The position numbers and the translations under genes are program-made. From Xanthomonas melonis (lineage in GTDB: Bacteria; Pseudomonadota; Gammaproteobacteria; Xanthomonadales; Xanthomonadaceae), in the NCBI RefSeq assembly GCF_020783655.1, contig NZ_JAJGQH010000003.1:1-64000 (forward strand): a stretch of 64,000 bases of DNA, read 5' to 3'. The notes under the pieces are model-generated. The model worked only from the letters and a program-made list of their open reading frames with translations. It was not told the DNA's origin and did not search any database. This document shows positions 25,224 to 32,807 of this stretch, piece after piece. Numbering within the stretch: position 1 is the first letter of the stretch; every line of letters begins with the position of its first letter.

Positions 25224-26111
25224 TCAGATCTGCTGCGCCAGCGCCCACAGATGCCGCACCAACGGTGCGTTCTCCAGCGCATCGGGTGCGGCCGCCAGGG
25301 CCAGACGCGCCAGCGGCATGCGGCCGGTAATGTCGAGGTAGCGCACGCCGGGGCGCTGCAGTTGCGCGGTGGAGGCGGGAACCACCGACACGCCCAGTTC
25401 GGCGGCCACCAGGTTGATGATGGATGACATCTGCGGCGCTTCCTGGGTGATGCGCAAGGTCACGCCCGACTCGCGGCAGGCGGCCAGGATTTCGTCGTAC
25501 AGGCTGGAGCCGAAACTGCGCGGAAACAGGATGAAGGGCTCGCCGGCCAGCGCTGCCAACGGTGCACTGGTGCGCGCAGCCAGCGGGTGCGCGGCAGGCA
25601 CGGCGATCTTCATGGGCTCGTCGGCAAAGCGCAGCAGCTGCAGATCCGGTGGCGTGCTCAATCCGTAGCGCACGAACGCCGCATCCAGGCGTCCGTCGGT
25701 CAGCCCCACGAGCAGGCTGGCGGTATTGGTTTCTTCCAGCAATAGCTCGACTTGCGGCCATTGCCGGCGAAAATCGCGGATCAACCGCGGCACCACCGGA
25801 CTGAAGGCGGCCGAAGCGGTGAGCCCCATGCGCAGCCGGCCGGACTCTCCGCGCGCCACACGCCTGGCAGTCTCGGCAGCCCGCTCCACGTCGACCAGCA
25901 CGCGGCGCACCTCGCCCAGGAAAGCCTCGCCGGCGGCGGTCAGCTCGGCGCCGCTGTGGGTGCGGCGGAACAAGGCGGTGCCCAGCTCGCGTTCCAGCGT
26001 CTGGATCTGCTGGCTGAGCGGCGGCTGGCCGATGCCGACCCGCGTGGCCGCGCGGGTGAAGTTGCCTTCTTCGGCGACCGCAAGGAAGTAACGCAGGTGA
26101 CGCAGCTCCAT
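25224..26111 (-). CDS. LysR-family transcriptional regulator
   Basis: Protein of 295 aa beginning MELRHLRYFLAVAEEGNF, with the helix-turn-helix TRAATRVGIGQPPLSQQIQTLE and a periplasmic-binding-like effector domain. It resembles the BenM/CatM/AlsR branch. It is divergent from the MFS transporter gene; the short AT-rich region between them (about 26112-26160, with TATCATATATTGG) is the only AT-rich patch nearby and probably holds both promoters. It likely controls the transporter. Confidence 0.9.
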   Translation of the reverse strand: MELRHLRYFLAVAEEGNFTRAATRVGIGQPPLSQQIQTLERELGTALFRRTHSGAELTAAGEAFLGEVRRVLVDVERAAETARRVARGESGRLRMGLTASAAFSPVVPRLIRDFRRQWPQVELLLEETNTASLLVGLTDGRLDAAFVRYGLSTPPDLQLLRFADEPMKIAVPAAHPLAARTSAPLAALAGEPFILFPRSFGSSLYDEILAACRESGVTLRITQEAPQMSSIINLVAAELGVSVVPASTAQLQRPGVRYLDITGRMPLARLALAAAPDALENAPLVRHLWALAQQI

Positions 26112-26244
26112 GGCATCTGTTTTACATATGGCAACCGCCAGTATCATATATTGGACAGGGGGTGCCGCCGGGCGAATACTCGCCGCTCCCGATGTCGTTG
26201 CTGCTGCCGTGCCGTCTTCCGATCGTTTTTCCCGCAGCTTGCCG

Positions 26245-27483
26245 ATGGCCGACCCGGGCGCTGTTACCGCCGCCCCGGCCATCGGCCGGATCCGGCTGGC
26301 GCTGTTCCTGGCCGGCTTCGCCACCTTCTCGCTGCTCTACAGCGTGCAACCGGTGTTGCCGGAATTCGCCCGGACGTTCGGCGTGGATGCGGCCGTGGCC
26401 TCGCTGCCGCTATCGCTGGCGACCGCCGGGTTGGCGATCGCGATCTTCTGTGCCGGAGCGGTGTCGGAAAACCTGGGCCGGCGCGGGCTGATGTTCGCCT
26501 CCATCGCGCTGGCCGCCGTACTCAACCTGATCGCCGCATTCCTGCCGCACTGGGGCGCACTGGTGGTCGTCCGCACCCTGTCAGGGATCGCGCTGGGCGG
26601 CGTGCCGGCCGTGGCGATGGTGTACCTGGGCGAGGAACTGCCTCCGCACAAGCTGGGCGCGGCCACCGGCCTGTACGTGGCCGGCAATGCGTTCGGCGGC
26701 ATGAGCGGGCGCATCCTGATGAGCGTATTGACCGATCACAGCGACTGGCGCACCGCCCTGGCCCTGCTGAGCGTACTCGACCTGCTGTGTGCGCTTGCCT
26801 TCGTCTGGTTGCTGCCGCCCTCACGCCATTTCGTGCGCCGGCATGGCATCAACCTGCAGTTCCATCTGCGCGCCTGGGCCGGGCAGCTGCGCGATCGCAA
26901 CCTGCCGTGGCTGTTCGTATTGCCGTTCCTGCTGATGGGCGTGTTCGTCAGCGTCTACAACTACGCTGGCTTTCGCCTGGGCGGGCCGGAGTTCGCGCTC
27001 AGCCAGAGCCAGATCGGCATGATCTTCAGCGCTTACGTGTTCGGCATCGTCAGCTCCTCGGTGGCCGGTGGGGCTTCGGATCGCTTCGGCCGCGGGCCGG
27101 TGGTCAGTGCCGGTATCGTCTGCTGCGTGCTGGGTGTGGTACTGACGCTGACACATGCGCTGGCGCTGGTGGTGGGCGGCATCGTGTTGCTGACCATCGG
27201 ATTCTTCATCGCGCATTCGGCCGCCAGCGCCTGGGTGAGCCGGCTTGGTGGCGCGCATCGTAGCCACGCCGCCTCGTTGTACCTGCTGGCGTATTACGCC
27301 GGCTCCAGCGTGATCGGTGCGATGGGCGGTTGGTTCTGGCAACACTGCGGCTGGGCCGGCCTGGTAGGGATGAGCCTGAGCCTGCTCGGCATGGCGTTGG
27401 CTGCCGCGCACGTCCTGCGCAAACGCGCCGACGACACCCGTCCCTACGGCCGGTTCGCGCCGCATCCGCCGCGCGGGGAGTGA
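26245..27483 (+). CDS. MFS transporter (YnfM-like)
   Basis: Inner-membrane protein of about 412 aa with 12 predicted membrane segments. Motif-A-like loops are visible (SENLGRRGL after segment 2; SDRFGRGPVV between 8 and 9), and FSLLYSVQPVLPEFARTF matches the YnfM-type N terminus. The ATG at 26245 is used; no good ribosome site is seen, and in-frame upstream starts (GTG 26209 or ATG 26110) are possible. It probably exports a small compound, under control of the divergent LysR gene. Confidence 0.8.
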   Translation: MADPGAVTAAPAIGRIRLALFLAGFATFSLLYSVQPVLPEFARTFGVDAAVASLPLSLATAGLAIAIFCAGAVSENLGRRGLMFASIALAAVLNLIAAFLPHWGALVVVRTLSGIALGGVPAVAMVYLGEELPPHKLGAATGLYVAGNAFGGMSGRILMSVLTDHSDWRTALALLSVLDLLCALAFVWLLPPSRHFVRRHGINLQFHLRAWAGQLRDRNLPWLFVLPFLLMGVFVSVYNYAGFRLGGPEFALSQSQIGMIFSAYVFGIVSSSVAGGASDRFGRGPVVSAGIVCCVLGVVLTLTHALALVVGGIVLLTIGFFIAHSAASAWVSRLGGAHRSHAASLYLLAYYAGSSVIGAMGGWFWQHCGWAGLVGMSLSLLGMALAAAHVLRKRADDTRPYGRFAPHPPRGE

Positions 27484-27895
27484 GCCGGCGCGCCGCAGGT
27501 GGCAGCGGGTGCCCGTGGCCTCGTGCGGCAGGCAGTGCTGCGTGGCCAGAGCCATCTCGACGGTGCACGTGGCTGCGAAGGCAGCCACGCCGACCGTGAC
27601 GGAGCCATTGTCGCGTCCGGTGCAGCTGCAGCGGCAGTTCGCCGTTGCAGCTGCATGGCCATGCACGCGGCAGACACCGCGGTTGGCTTGGAATCGAGCG
27701 ATGTCACCCCAGATCATGCGCTTGCGTTCGTGTCGCGCGCCCGGTGCCGGCTGCATCCGCTGCGGCGGTACTCGCGTATCCGTGTCTGTCGCCTGGTGGT
27801 CGGCTGCGGCGTGCAGACCGTGGCGCCAGCGTCGTCTCGCAACGAGCAGGCTGCGGTGGCATGGCGCGTGTTTTCCACGTTATCGGAGTCGCACC
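27484..27895. other. Gene-free stretch
   Basis: 412 bp between the MFS and Sir2 genes. Open frames here read as low-complexity Arg/Ala-rich translations and show no family features. The Sir2 promoter should be at its right end; I see no clear motif. Confidence 0.5.
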
Positions 27896-28777
27896 ATGAG
27901 CGTTGTTCCCGCACCAGACGGCGATGCGTTACAGGAATTCATCCAGACCCACCAACGCCTGTTCGTGCTGACCGGTGCCGGCTGCAGCACCGATTCGGGC
28001 ATTCCCGACTATCGCGATCTGCAAGGGGGCTGGAAGCGCCCGCAACCGGTGACATTCCAGGCCTTCATGGGCGAGCTCGCCACGCGTCAACGCTACTGGG
28101 CGCGTAGCCTGGTCGGCTGGCCGCGGTTCGGGCTGGCGCGACCCAACGCGACCCATCACGCGCTGGCCGCGCTGGAAGTGCGCGGCCAGCTGGAACTGCT
28201 GCTGACCCAGAACGTGGATCGCCTGCATCAGGCCGCCGGCAGCCAGGCGGTGATCGATCTGCACGGGCGGCTGGATGTGGTGCGTTGCATGGGCTGCGAA
28301 CGCCGCATGCCGCGCACCGAATTCCAGTGGCTGCTCGAACAGTCCAATCCCGGCTGGGTGGAGCTGGATGCCGCACAGGCGCCCGACGGCGATGCGGATC
28401 TGGACGACGTCGCCTTCGAGACGTTTGCGGTGCCGCCGTGCCCGGCGTGCGGTGGCATCCTCAAGCCGGATGTGGTGTTCTTCGGCGAGAACGTGCCGCG
28501 CGAGCGGGTGGAGCGCGCATTCGCGCACCTGCAGGCCGCCGACGCGGTGCTGGTGGTGGGCTCCTCGTTGATGGTGTACTCGGGCTTTCGCTTCGTACAG
28601 GCGGCCGCGCGGTCGGGCCTGCCGATCGCCGCACTGAATTTCGGTCGCACCCGCGCCGACGAACTGCTCACATTGAAGGTGGAACAGTCGTGCGCGCAGG
28701 CGTTGGCCTTCCTGCACGCGCCGGCGGACCCGCTGCGCGCTGCGGCCTCCCATTACGACAGCGCGCGCTCCGCATGA
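27896..28777 (+). CDS. Sir2-family NAD-dependent protein deacylase
   Basis: Sirtuin of 293 aa. The NAD-binding motif GAGCSTDSGIPDYR is at about residues 25-38, TQNVDRLHQAAG and LHGRLDVVRC contain the catalytic Asn-Asp and His, and the zinc site comprises CMGC and a later CPAC. It has a longer insert between the Cys pairs than E. coli CobB and resembles the class II (SIRT4-like) group. It removes acyl groups from protein lysines at the expense of NAD. It leads a short co-directional run with the old yellow enzyme and a beta-hydroxyacid dehydrogenase. Confidence 0.9.
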   Translation: MSVVPAPDGDALQEFIQTHQRLFVLTGAGCSTDSGIPDYRDLQGGWKRPQPVTFQAFMGELATRQRYWARSLVGWPRFGLARPNATHHALAALEVRGQLELLLTQNVDRLHQAAGSQAVIDLHGRLDVVRCMGCERRMPRTEFQWLLEQSNPGWVELDAAQAPDGDADLDDVAFETFAVPPCPACGGILKPDVVFFGENVPRERVERAFAHLQAADAVLVVGSSLMVYSGFRFVQAAARSGLPIAALNFGRTRADELLTLKVEQSCAQALAFLHAPADPLRAAASHYDSARSA

Positions 28778-28858
28778 CGCAGTGATCCACTGCCGCGGTT
28801 GTGCGGCGGCGCGGCACGCAGTGCAATGGGCAACCCCCTGTTGCGCCTGGATGTTGCC

Positions 28859-29956
28859 TTGAGCCAGTTGTTCACTCCCATCGCGTTCGGTCCGCTCGCG
28901 CTCGCCAACCGCATCGTCATCGCACCGATGTGCCAGTACTCGGCACAGGACGGCTGCGCCACCGATTGGCATCGCATCCATCTGGGCACGCTGTCGCAAT
29001 CGGGCGCCGGCCTGCTGATCCTGGAGGCGGCCGCGGTGCTACCGGAAGGGCGCATCAGCTACGCCGATCTCGGTCTTTACGACGATGCCAGCGAGCGTGC
29101 GCTGGCTGACGTGCTGCACTCGGTGCGTCGCTGGTCGCCGATGCCGATCGGCATCCAGCTGGCGCATGCCGGGCGCAAGGCATCCACCGATCTGCCCTGG
29201 AACGGGGGCGAGGCGATCGCGCCCACCGATCCGCACGGTTGGCAGACCATGTCCGCTTCGGCGCTGGCGTTCCGCGACGGGCAGCCGTTGCCGCAGGCGC
29301 TGGACGAGGCCGGTATCGATGCGGTGGTGGCGGCGTTCGTGGCCTCGGCCACCCGTGCCGAACGCCTGGGCCTGCAGCTGATCGAGCTGCATGCTGCGCA
29401 TGGCTATCTGATGCATCAGTTTCTCTCGCCGTTGAGTAACCAGCGCACCGATGCCTATGGCGGGTCGCTGGACAATCGCATGCGGCTGACGCTGCGCATC
29501 TTCGATGCCGTGCGTGCGGCGGTGTCCGATACGGTGGCGGTGGGCGTGCGCCTGTCGGCCACCGATTGGGTGGAAGGCGGCTGGGATCAGGAGCAGAGCA
29601 TCGCGCTGTCCAAGGCACTGGATGCGCGTGGCGCGCACTACATCCATGTTTCCAGCGGCGGGTTGGATCCGCGCCAGCAGATCCCGCTGCAGGAGGGTTA
29701 CCAGATTCCGTTTGCGCAGGCGATCCGTGCGCAGGTCGCCACGCCGGTGATCGGTGTGGGCCTGATCACCGAGCCGGCACATGCCGAGGCGATCCTGCAG
29801 GAGGGCCAGGCCGACGCCATCGCGCTGGCGCGCGGCATCCTGTACGACCCGCGCTGGCCGTGGCATGCCGCCGCCGCGTTGGGCGCCACCGTCACCCCGG
29901 CACTGCAATACCTGCGCTGCGAGCCGCGCCACGCACGCGGCGTGTTCGCCAGCTGA
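28859..29956 (+). CDS. Old yellow enzyme family NADH:flavin oxidoreductase (XenA-like)
   Basis: FMN-dependent (beta/alpha)8 barrel of about 365 aa. Family motifs: LFTPIAFGPLALANRIVIAPMCQYSA at the N terminus, IQLAHAGRKAS with the substrate-binding His, IELHAAHGYLMHQFLSPLSNQRTDAYGGSLDNR in two parts, and GVGLITEPAHAEAIL. It reduces activated C=C bonds of enones or nitro compounds with NAD(P)H. The TTG at 28859 matches the family start; an ATG at 28826 adds 11 residues. It follows the Sir2 gene by under 100 bp and precedes the next gene by 30 bp. Confidence 0.85.
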   Translation: MSQLFTPIAFGPLALANRIVIAPMCQYSAQDGCATDWHRIHLGTLSQSGAGLLILEAAAVLPEGRISYADLGLYDDASERALADVLHSVRRWSPMPIGIQLAHAGRKASTDLPWNGGEAIAPTDPHGWQTMSASALAFRDGQPLPQALDEAGIDAVVAAFVASATRAERLGLQLIELHAAHGYLMHQFLSPLSNQRTDAYGGSLDNRMRLTLRIFDAVRAAVSDTVAVGVRLSATDWVEGGWDQEQSIALSKALDARGAHYIHVSSGGLDPRQQIPLQEGYQIPFAQAIRAQVATPVIGVGLITEPAHAEAILQEGQADAIALARGILYDPRWPWHAAAALGATVTPALQYLRCEPRHARGVFAS

Positions 29957-29986
29957 CGCACGCACGCCATACCGGAGAGGACACGC

Positions 29987-30862
29987 ATGCCGATAGGATT
30001 TCTCGGACTGGGCACGATGGGCCTGCCGATGGCGCATAACCTGCTGCGCGGCGGCTTCGAGCTGAGCGTCTGGAACCGTTCGCCCGAACGCGCGCAGCCG
30101 CTGCGCGAGGCCGGTGCCACGGTGGTGATGCAGGCACGGGATGTGGCACACGGTCCGTTGCTGTTTTCCATGCTCGCCGACGACGACGCGGTGCGTCAGA
30201 TCGTGCTGGAAGGCGGCGTGCTGGATGCGCTGCCGGCCGGCAGCGTGCACGTCAACATGGCCACCATCTCGGTGGCGCTGGCGCGCGAGCTGACCGCATT
30301 GCATGCCGAACGCGGTATCGCCTACGTGGCGGCACCGGTGCTGGGTCGCGTCGATGTCGCGCAGGCGGGCAATCTCAATATCCTGGCCGCCGGCGACGCT
30401 GCAGCGCTGGCGCGGGTGCGACCGATGTTCGACGTGCTCGGGCAGCGGACCTGGCCGATCGGCAATGCACCCGAGCAGGCCAATGCAGTGAAACTGGCGG
30501 CCAATGTCTGTCTGGCCAGCGCCATCGGCGCCATGGCCGAGGCCAGCGCGCTGGCCCGTGGTCACGGCGTGGAGACCACCCAGTTCCTCGACATGCTCAC
30601 CAGCACCTTGTTCGCCGCGCCGGCATATCAGGGCTATGCCAGGCTGATCGCGCAGCGCCAGTACCTCCCGGCCGGCTTCACCGCCACGCTGGGCCGCAAG
30701 GATGTGGATCTGGCGATCCAGGCCGCCGCGCAGAAACAGGTGCCGATGCCGCTGGGCGAACTGTTGCGCGCCGAACTGGATGCAGCGATCGCGCATGGCG
30801 ACGGCAGCGCCGATTGGGCGGTCCTGGCCGAAGTGGCGGCGCGTCGCGCGGGCCAGGCATAG
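29987..30862 (+). CDS. NAD(P)-dependent beta-hydroxyacid dehydrogenase family protein
   Basis: Protein of 291 aa related to 3-hydroxyisobutyrate dehydrogenase and glyoxylate/succinic semialdehyde reductases. Rossmann motif GFLGLGTMGLPMAHNLLRGG at the very N terminus, substrate-binding region VAAPVLGRVDVAQAGNL, and the catalytic Lys in NAVKLAANV. GGAGAGG lies eight bases before the ATG. It probably reduces an aldehyde or keto acid; the exact substrate is unknown. Last gene of the co-directional run from 27896. Confidence 0.85.
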   Translation: MPIGFLGLGTMGLPMAHNLLRGGFELSVWNRSPERAQPLREAGATVVMQARDVAHGPLLFSMLADDDAVRQIVLEGGVLDALPAGSVHVNMATISVALARELTALHAERGIAYVAAPVLGRVDVAQAGNLNILAAGDAAALARVRPMFDVLGQRTWPIGNAPEQANAVKLAANVCLASAIGAMAEASALARGHGVETTQFLDMLTSTLFAAPAYQGYARLIAQRQYLPAGFTATLGRKDVDLAIQAAAQKQVPMPLGELLRAELDAAIAHGDGSADWAVLAEVAARRAGQA

Positions 30863-31187
30863 TGTCGGCAGCAGCGACGGCCTGACGTGCTTGCGATACG
30901 ACGCCTCGCTTCGCGGTCCCTGCAACCGGTGATCGACACCGGGTACCAGCCGTACGCGCCGCGGTCGATGGCGGACGATGGTGCCTCGCCATGAGGCGGC
31001 TGCGCTGGACGAGCGAACGCCGCCGCGTCATGCGTCGTCCTTGCCCGGCAAGAACCGGTTTTTCTCCGTGGGGGTTGCTTGAGGCAATCTGCGCAAGCGG
31101 CTAAGGTGCCTGCTCGATTCGGCCTGGTTGCGGTGTGCGCGATGCGCAACGCGCTCCAGCCATCACAGCGCCTTCAGGGAGAATGCG
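30863..31187. other. Gene-free stretch before the XVIPCD gene
   Basis: 325 bp without a convincing gene. Nothing in any frame looks like an enzyme or toxin domain that might once have been joined to the XVIPCD protein. Confidence 0.5.
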
Positions 31188-31265
31188 ATGCAACACCCGC
31201 ACAACCGGCCCGGTTTTTCCGCGCGACGATCGCGCGCGCCGGCCCACGCCGGTAGCGCATCATGA
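31188..31265 (+). CDS. Possible 25-codon leader peptide
   Basis: A small frame (MQHPHNRPGFSARRSRAPAH...) with AGGGAG six bases before its ATG. It ends at a TGA that overlaps the ATG of the XVIPCD gene by four bases, the same coupling geometry seen in real operons. Its basic composition gives no function. It could be a translation-coupling leader or chance. Confidence 0.35.
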   Translation: MQHPHNRPGFSARRSRAPAHAGSAS

Positions 31266-31657
31266 GCCTGCCGCCGCCTGTGGTCGATCAGGGCCAGGTC
31301 GGCCCGGAGCATCCCGAGCATCCGGACCATTTCCTGTTCGCGCAGATCCGCGAGGCGGTGAGCGTGCTCGATGCGGAATTGAACAAGCCTGCCGACGACG
31401 CCAGTGAACGCATGGCTGCGCGCCTGCTGCCGCTGGCCAAGCAACATGGCTTCGATCAGGTCGATCATGTGGTGCTCAGCCGGCATGTGGGCGAGGTCGG
31501 CGAGAACGTATTCCTGGTGCGCGGAGAGCTGTCCGACCCGGCGCATCTGCGTGCGCACATCACGACCCAGGAAGCGATGGAAACGTCGGTGGAGGCATCG
31601 CTCCTGCAGTTGAACGAAATCAACCGCCGCCTGATGCTGCGTCTGCCGCCGCGCTAG
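31262..31657 (+). CDS. Stand-alone XVIPCD domain protein (type IV secretion signal domain)
   Basis: Protein of 131 aa that is almost entirely one domain. The order DHFLFAQIREAVSVLD - ASERMAARLLPLAKQHG - DHVVLS - GENVFLVRGELSDPAHLRAHI - VEASLLQLNEINRRL matches the XVIPCD, the conserved C-terminal domain that binds VirD4 and marks antibacterial effectors of the Xanthomonadaceae type IV secretion system. Usual effectors carry a separate N-terminal enzyme domain; none is present here. It may be a remnant, a competitor for VirD4, or a cargo-free substrate. No immunity gene or T4SS gene is in the window. Confidence 0.75.
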   Translation: MSLPPPVVDQGQVGPEHPEHPDHFLFAQIREAVSVLDAELNKPADDASERMAARLLPLAKQHGFDQVDHVVLSRHVGEVGENVFLVRGELSDPAHLRAHITTQEAMETSVEASLLQLNEINRRLMLRLPPR

Positions 31658-31853
31658 GCGCATCGCGCGCGCGTGTCGCGGTCGATCGTGCCGTCGCCAG
31701 GCATGGGGCGTTGGCGACGCGAGCATCCGGGGCGCTCCGATGTGCAAGACGCGTGGCCGATCCGATCGTCTGCGGAACCGCACTGGCTGCACGCCGACAG
31801 TTACGCACGCAAGCACTGCGCTGGCAGGCGTGCGCATTGGCTATGATCGCTCC

Positions 31854-32705
31854 ATGCGCTCCGACTACATCCTTACGCTGTCCTGCCCCGACCGCACCGG
31901 CATCGTCTATCGCGTCACCGGCCTGCTGTTCGATCTGGCCTGCAATATCCTCGATGCCCAGCAGTTCGGCGACGAGGAGAGCGGGCGGTTCTTCCTGCGT
32001 GTGCATTTCGACAAGCCCCCGGGGACCGAGATCGCCAGCCTCGAGCAACGCTTCTCGATCCTGGCGCACGAATTCCAGATGGCGTGGCAATTGCACGACG
32101 CCCGGCGCCGCGCGCGGTTGCTGGTGCTGGTGAGCAAGCAGGGGCATTGCCTCAACGATCTGCTGTTCCGCATGCATAGCCGGCAGTTGCCGGTGGATAT
32201 CGCCGCAGTGGTGTCCAACCACGCCGATTTCGCACCGCTGGCCGCGTCCTACGGGGTCGACTTCCATCATCTGCCGGTCAGCGCCGACACGCGCGAGGCG
32301 CAGGAAAGCCAGCTGCTGGCCCTGGTCGAAGACCTGCAGATCGATCTGGTGGTCCTGGCGCGCTACATGCAGATTCTCTCCCCGGCGCTATGCCGCGCGC
32401 TGGCCGGGCGGGCGATCAACATTCACCACAGCTTCCTGCCCAGTTTCAAGGGTGCGCAGCCGTATCACCAGGCCCACGCACGCGGGGTCAAGATCATCGG
32501 CGCCACCGCCCATTACGTCACCGAAGATCTGGACGAAGGCCCGATCATCGAACAGGACATCGCCCGCGTCGACCACGCCATGACCCCACGCGACCTGGTG
32601 CGCGTGGGCAGCGACACCGAATCGCTGGTGCTGGCCCGCGCGGTGCGTCGCCACGTCGAGCATCGCATCGTGCTCAACGGACATCGCACCGTGGTGTTTC
32701 GCTGA
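31854..32705 (+). CDS. purU: Formyltetrahydrofolate deformylase
   Basis: Protein of 283 aa, the PurU length. An N-terminal ACT domain (YILTLSCPDRTGIVYRVTGLL) is followed by a formyltransferase-like catalytic domain with the Asn-His-Asp site in INIHHSFLPSFKGAQPYHQA and GATAHYVTEDLDEGPII. It hydrolyses 10-formyl-THF to formate and THF, balancing one-carbon pools and supplying formate for purine synthesis. The gene stands alone; the ATG at 31854 gives the family N terminus. The 196 bp upstream hold no gene. Confidence 0.93.
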   Translation: MRSDYILTLSCPDRTGIVYRVTGLLFDLACNILDAQQFGDEESGRFFLRVHFDKPPGTEIASLEQRFSILAHEFQMAWQLHDARRRARLLVLVSKQGHCLNDLLFRMHSRQLPVDIAAVVSNHADFAPLAASYGVDFHHLPVSADTREAQESQLLALVEDLQIDLVVLARYMQILSPALCRALAGRAINIHHSFLPSFKGAQPYHQAHARGVKIIGATAHYVTEDLDEGPIIEQDIARVDHAMTPRDLVRVGSDTESLVLARAVRRHVEHRIVLNGHRTVVFR

Positions 32706-32754
32706 AGCGGCCTGGCCGCGCGGTGTCCCAGGCGTAGATCGTCGCCTCGCATGG

Positions 32755-32786
32755 ACGCTGGCCAGCGCATGCGCACCGGCCAGCGT
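32755..32786. terminator. Hairpin between convergent purU and lipase genes
   Basis: Perfect 9-bp arms ACGCTGGCC (32755-32763) and GGCCAGCGT (32778-32786), with a loop that itself contains the palindrome GCGCATGCGC. Position between two convergent genes suggests shared termination, though no T-run follows on either strand. Confidence 0.4.
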
Positions 32787-32807
32787 CGTGTCGCACATCA
32801 GGGCGCA

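Noticed and set aside
29039..30925. 628-codon minus-strand frame across the old yellow enzyme and dehydrogenase
   Set aside because: Covers two real plus-strand genes with full motifs; composition of a shadow frame.
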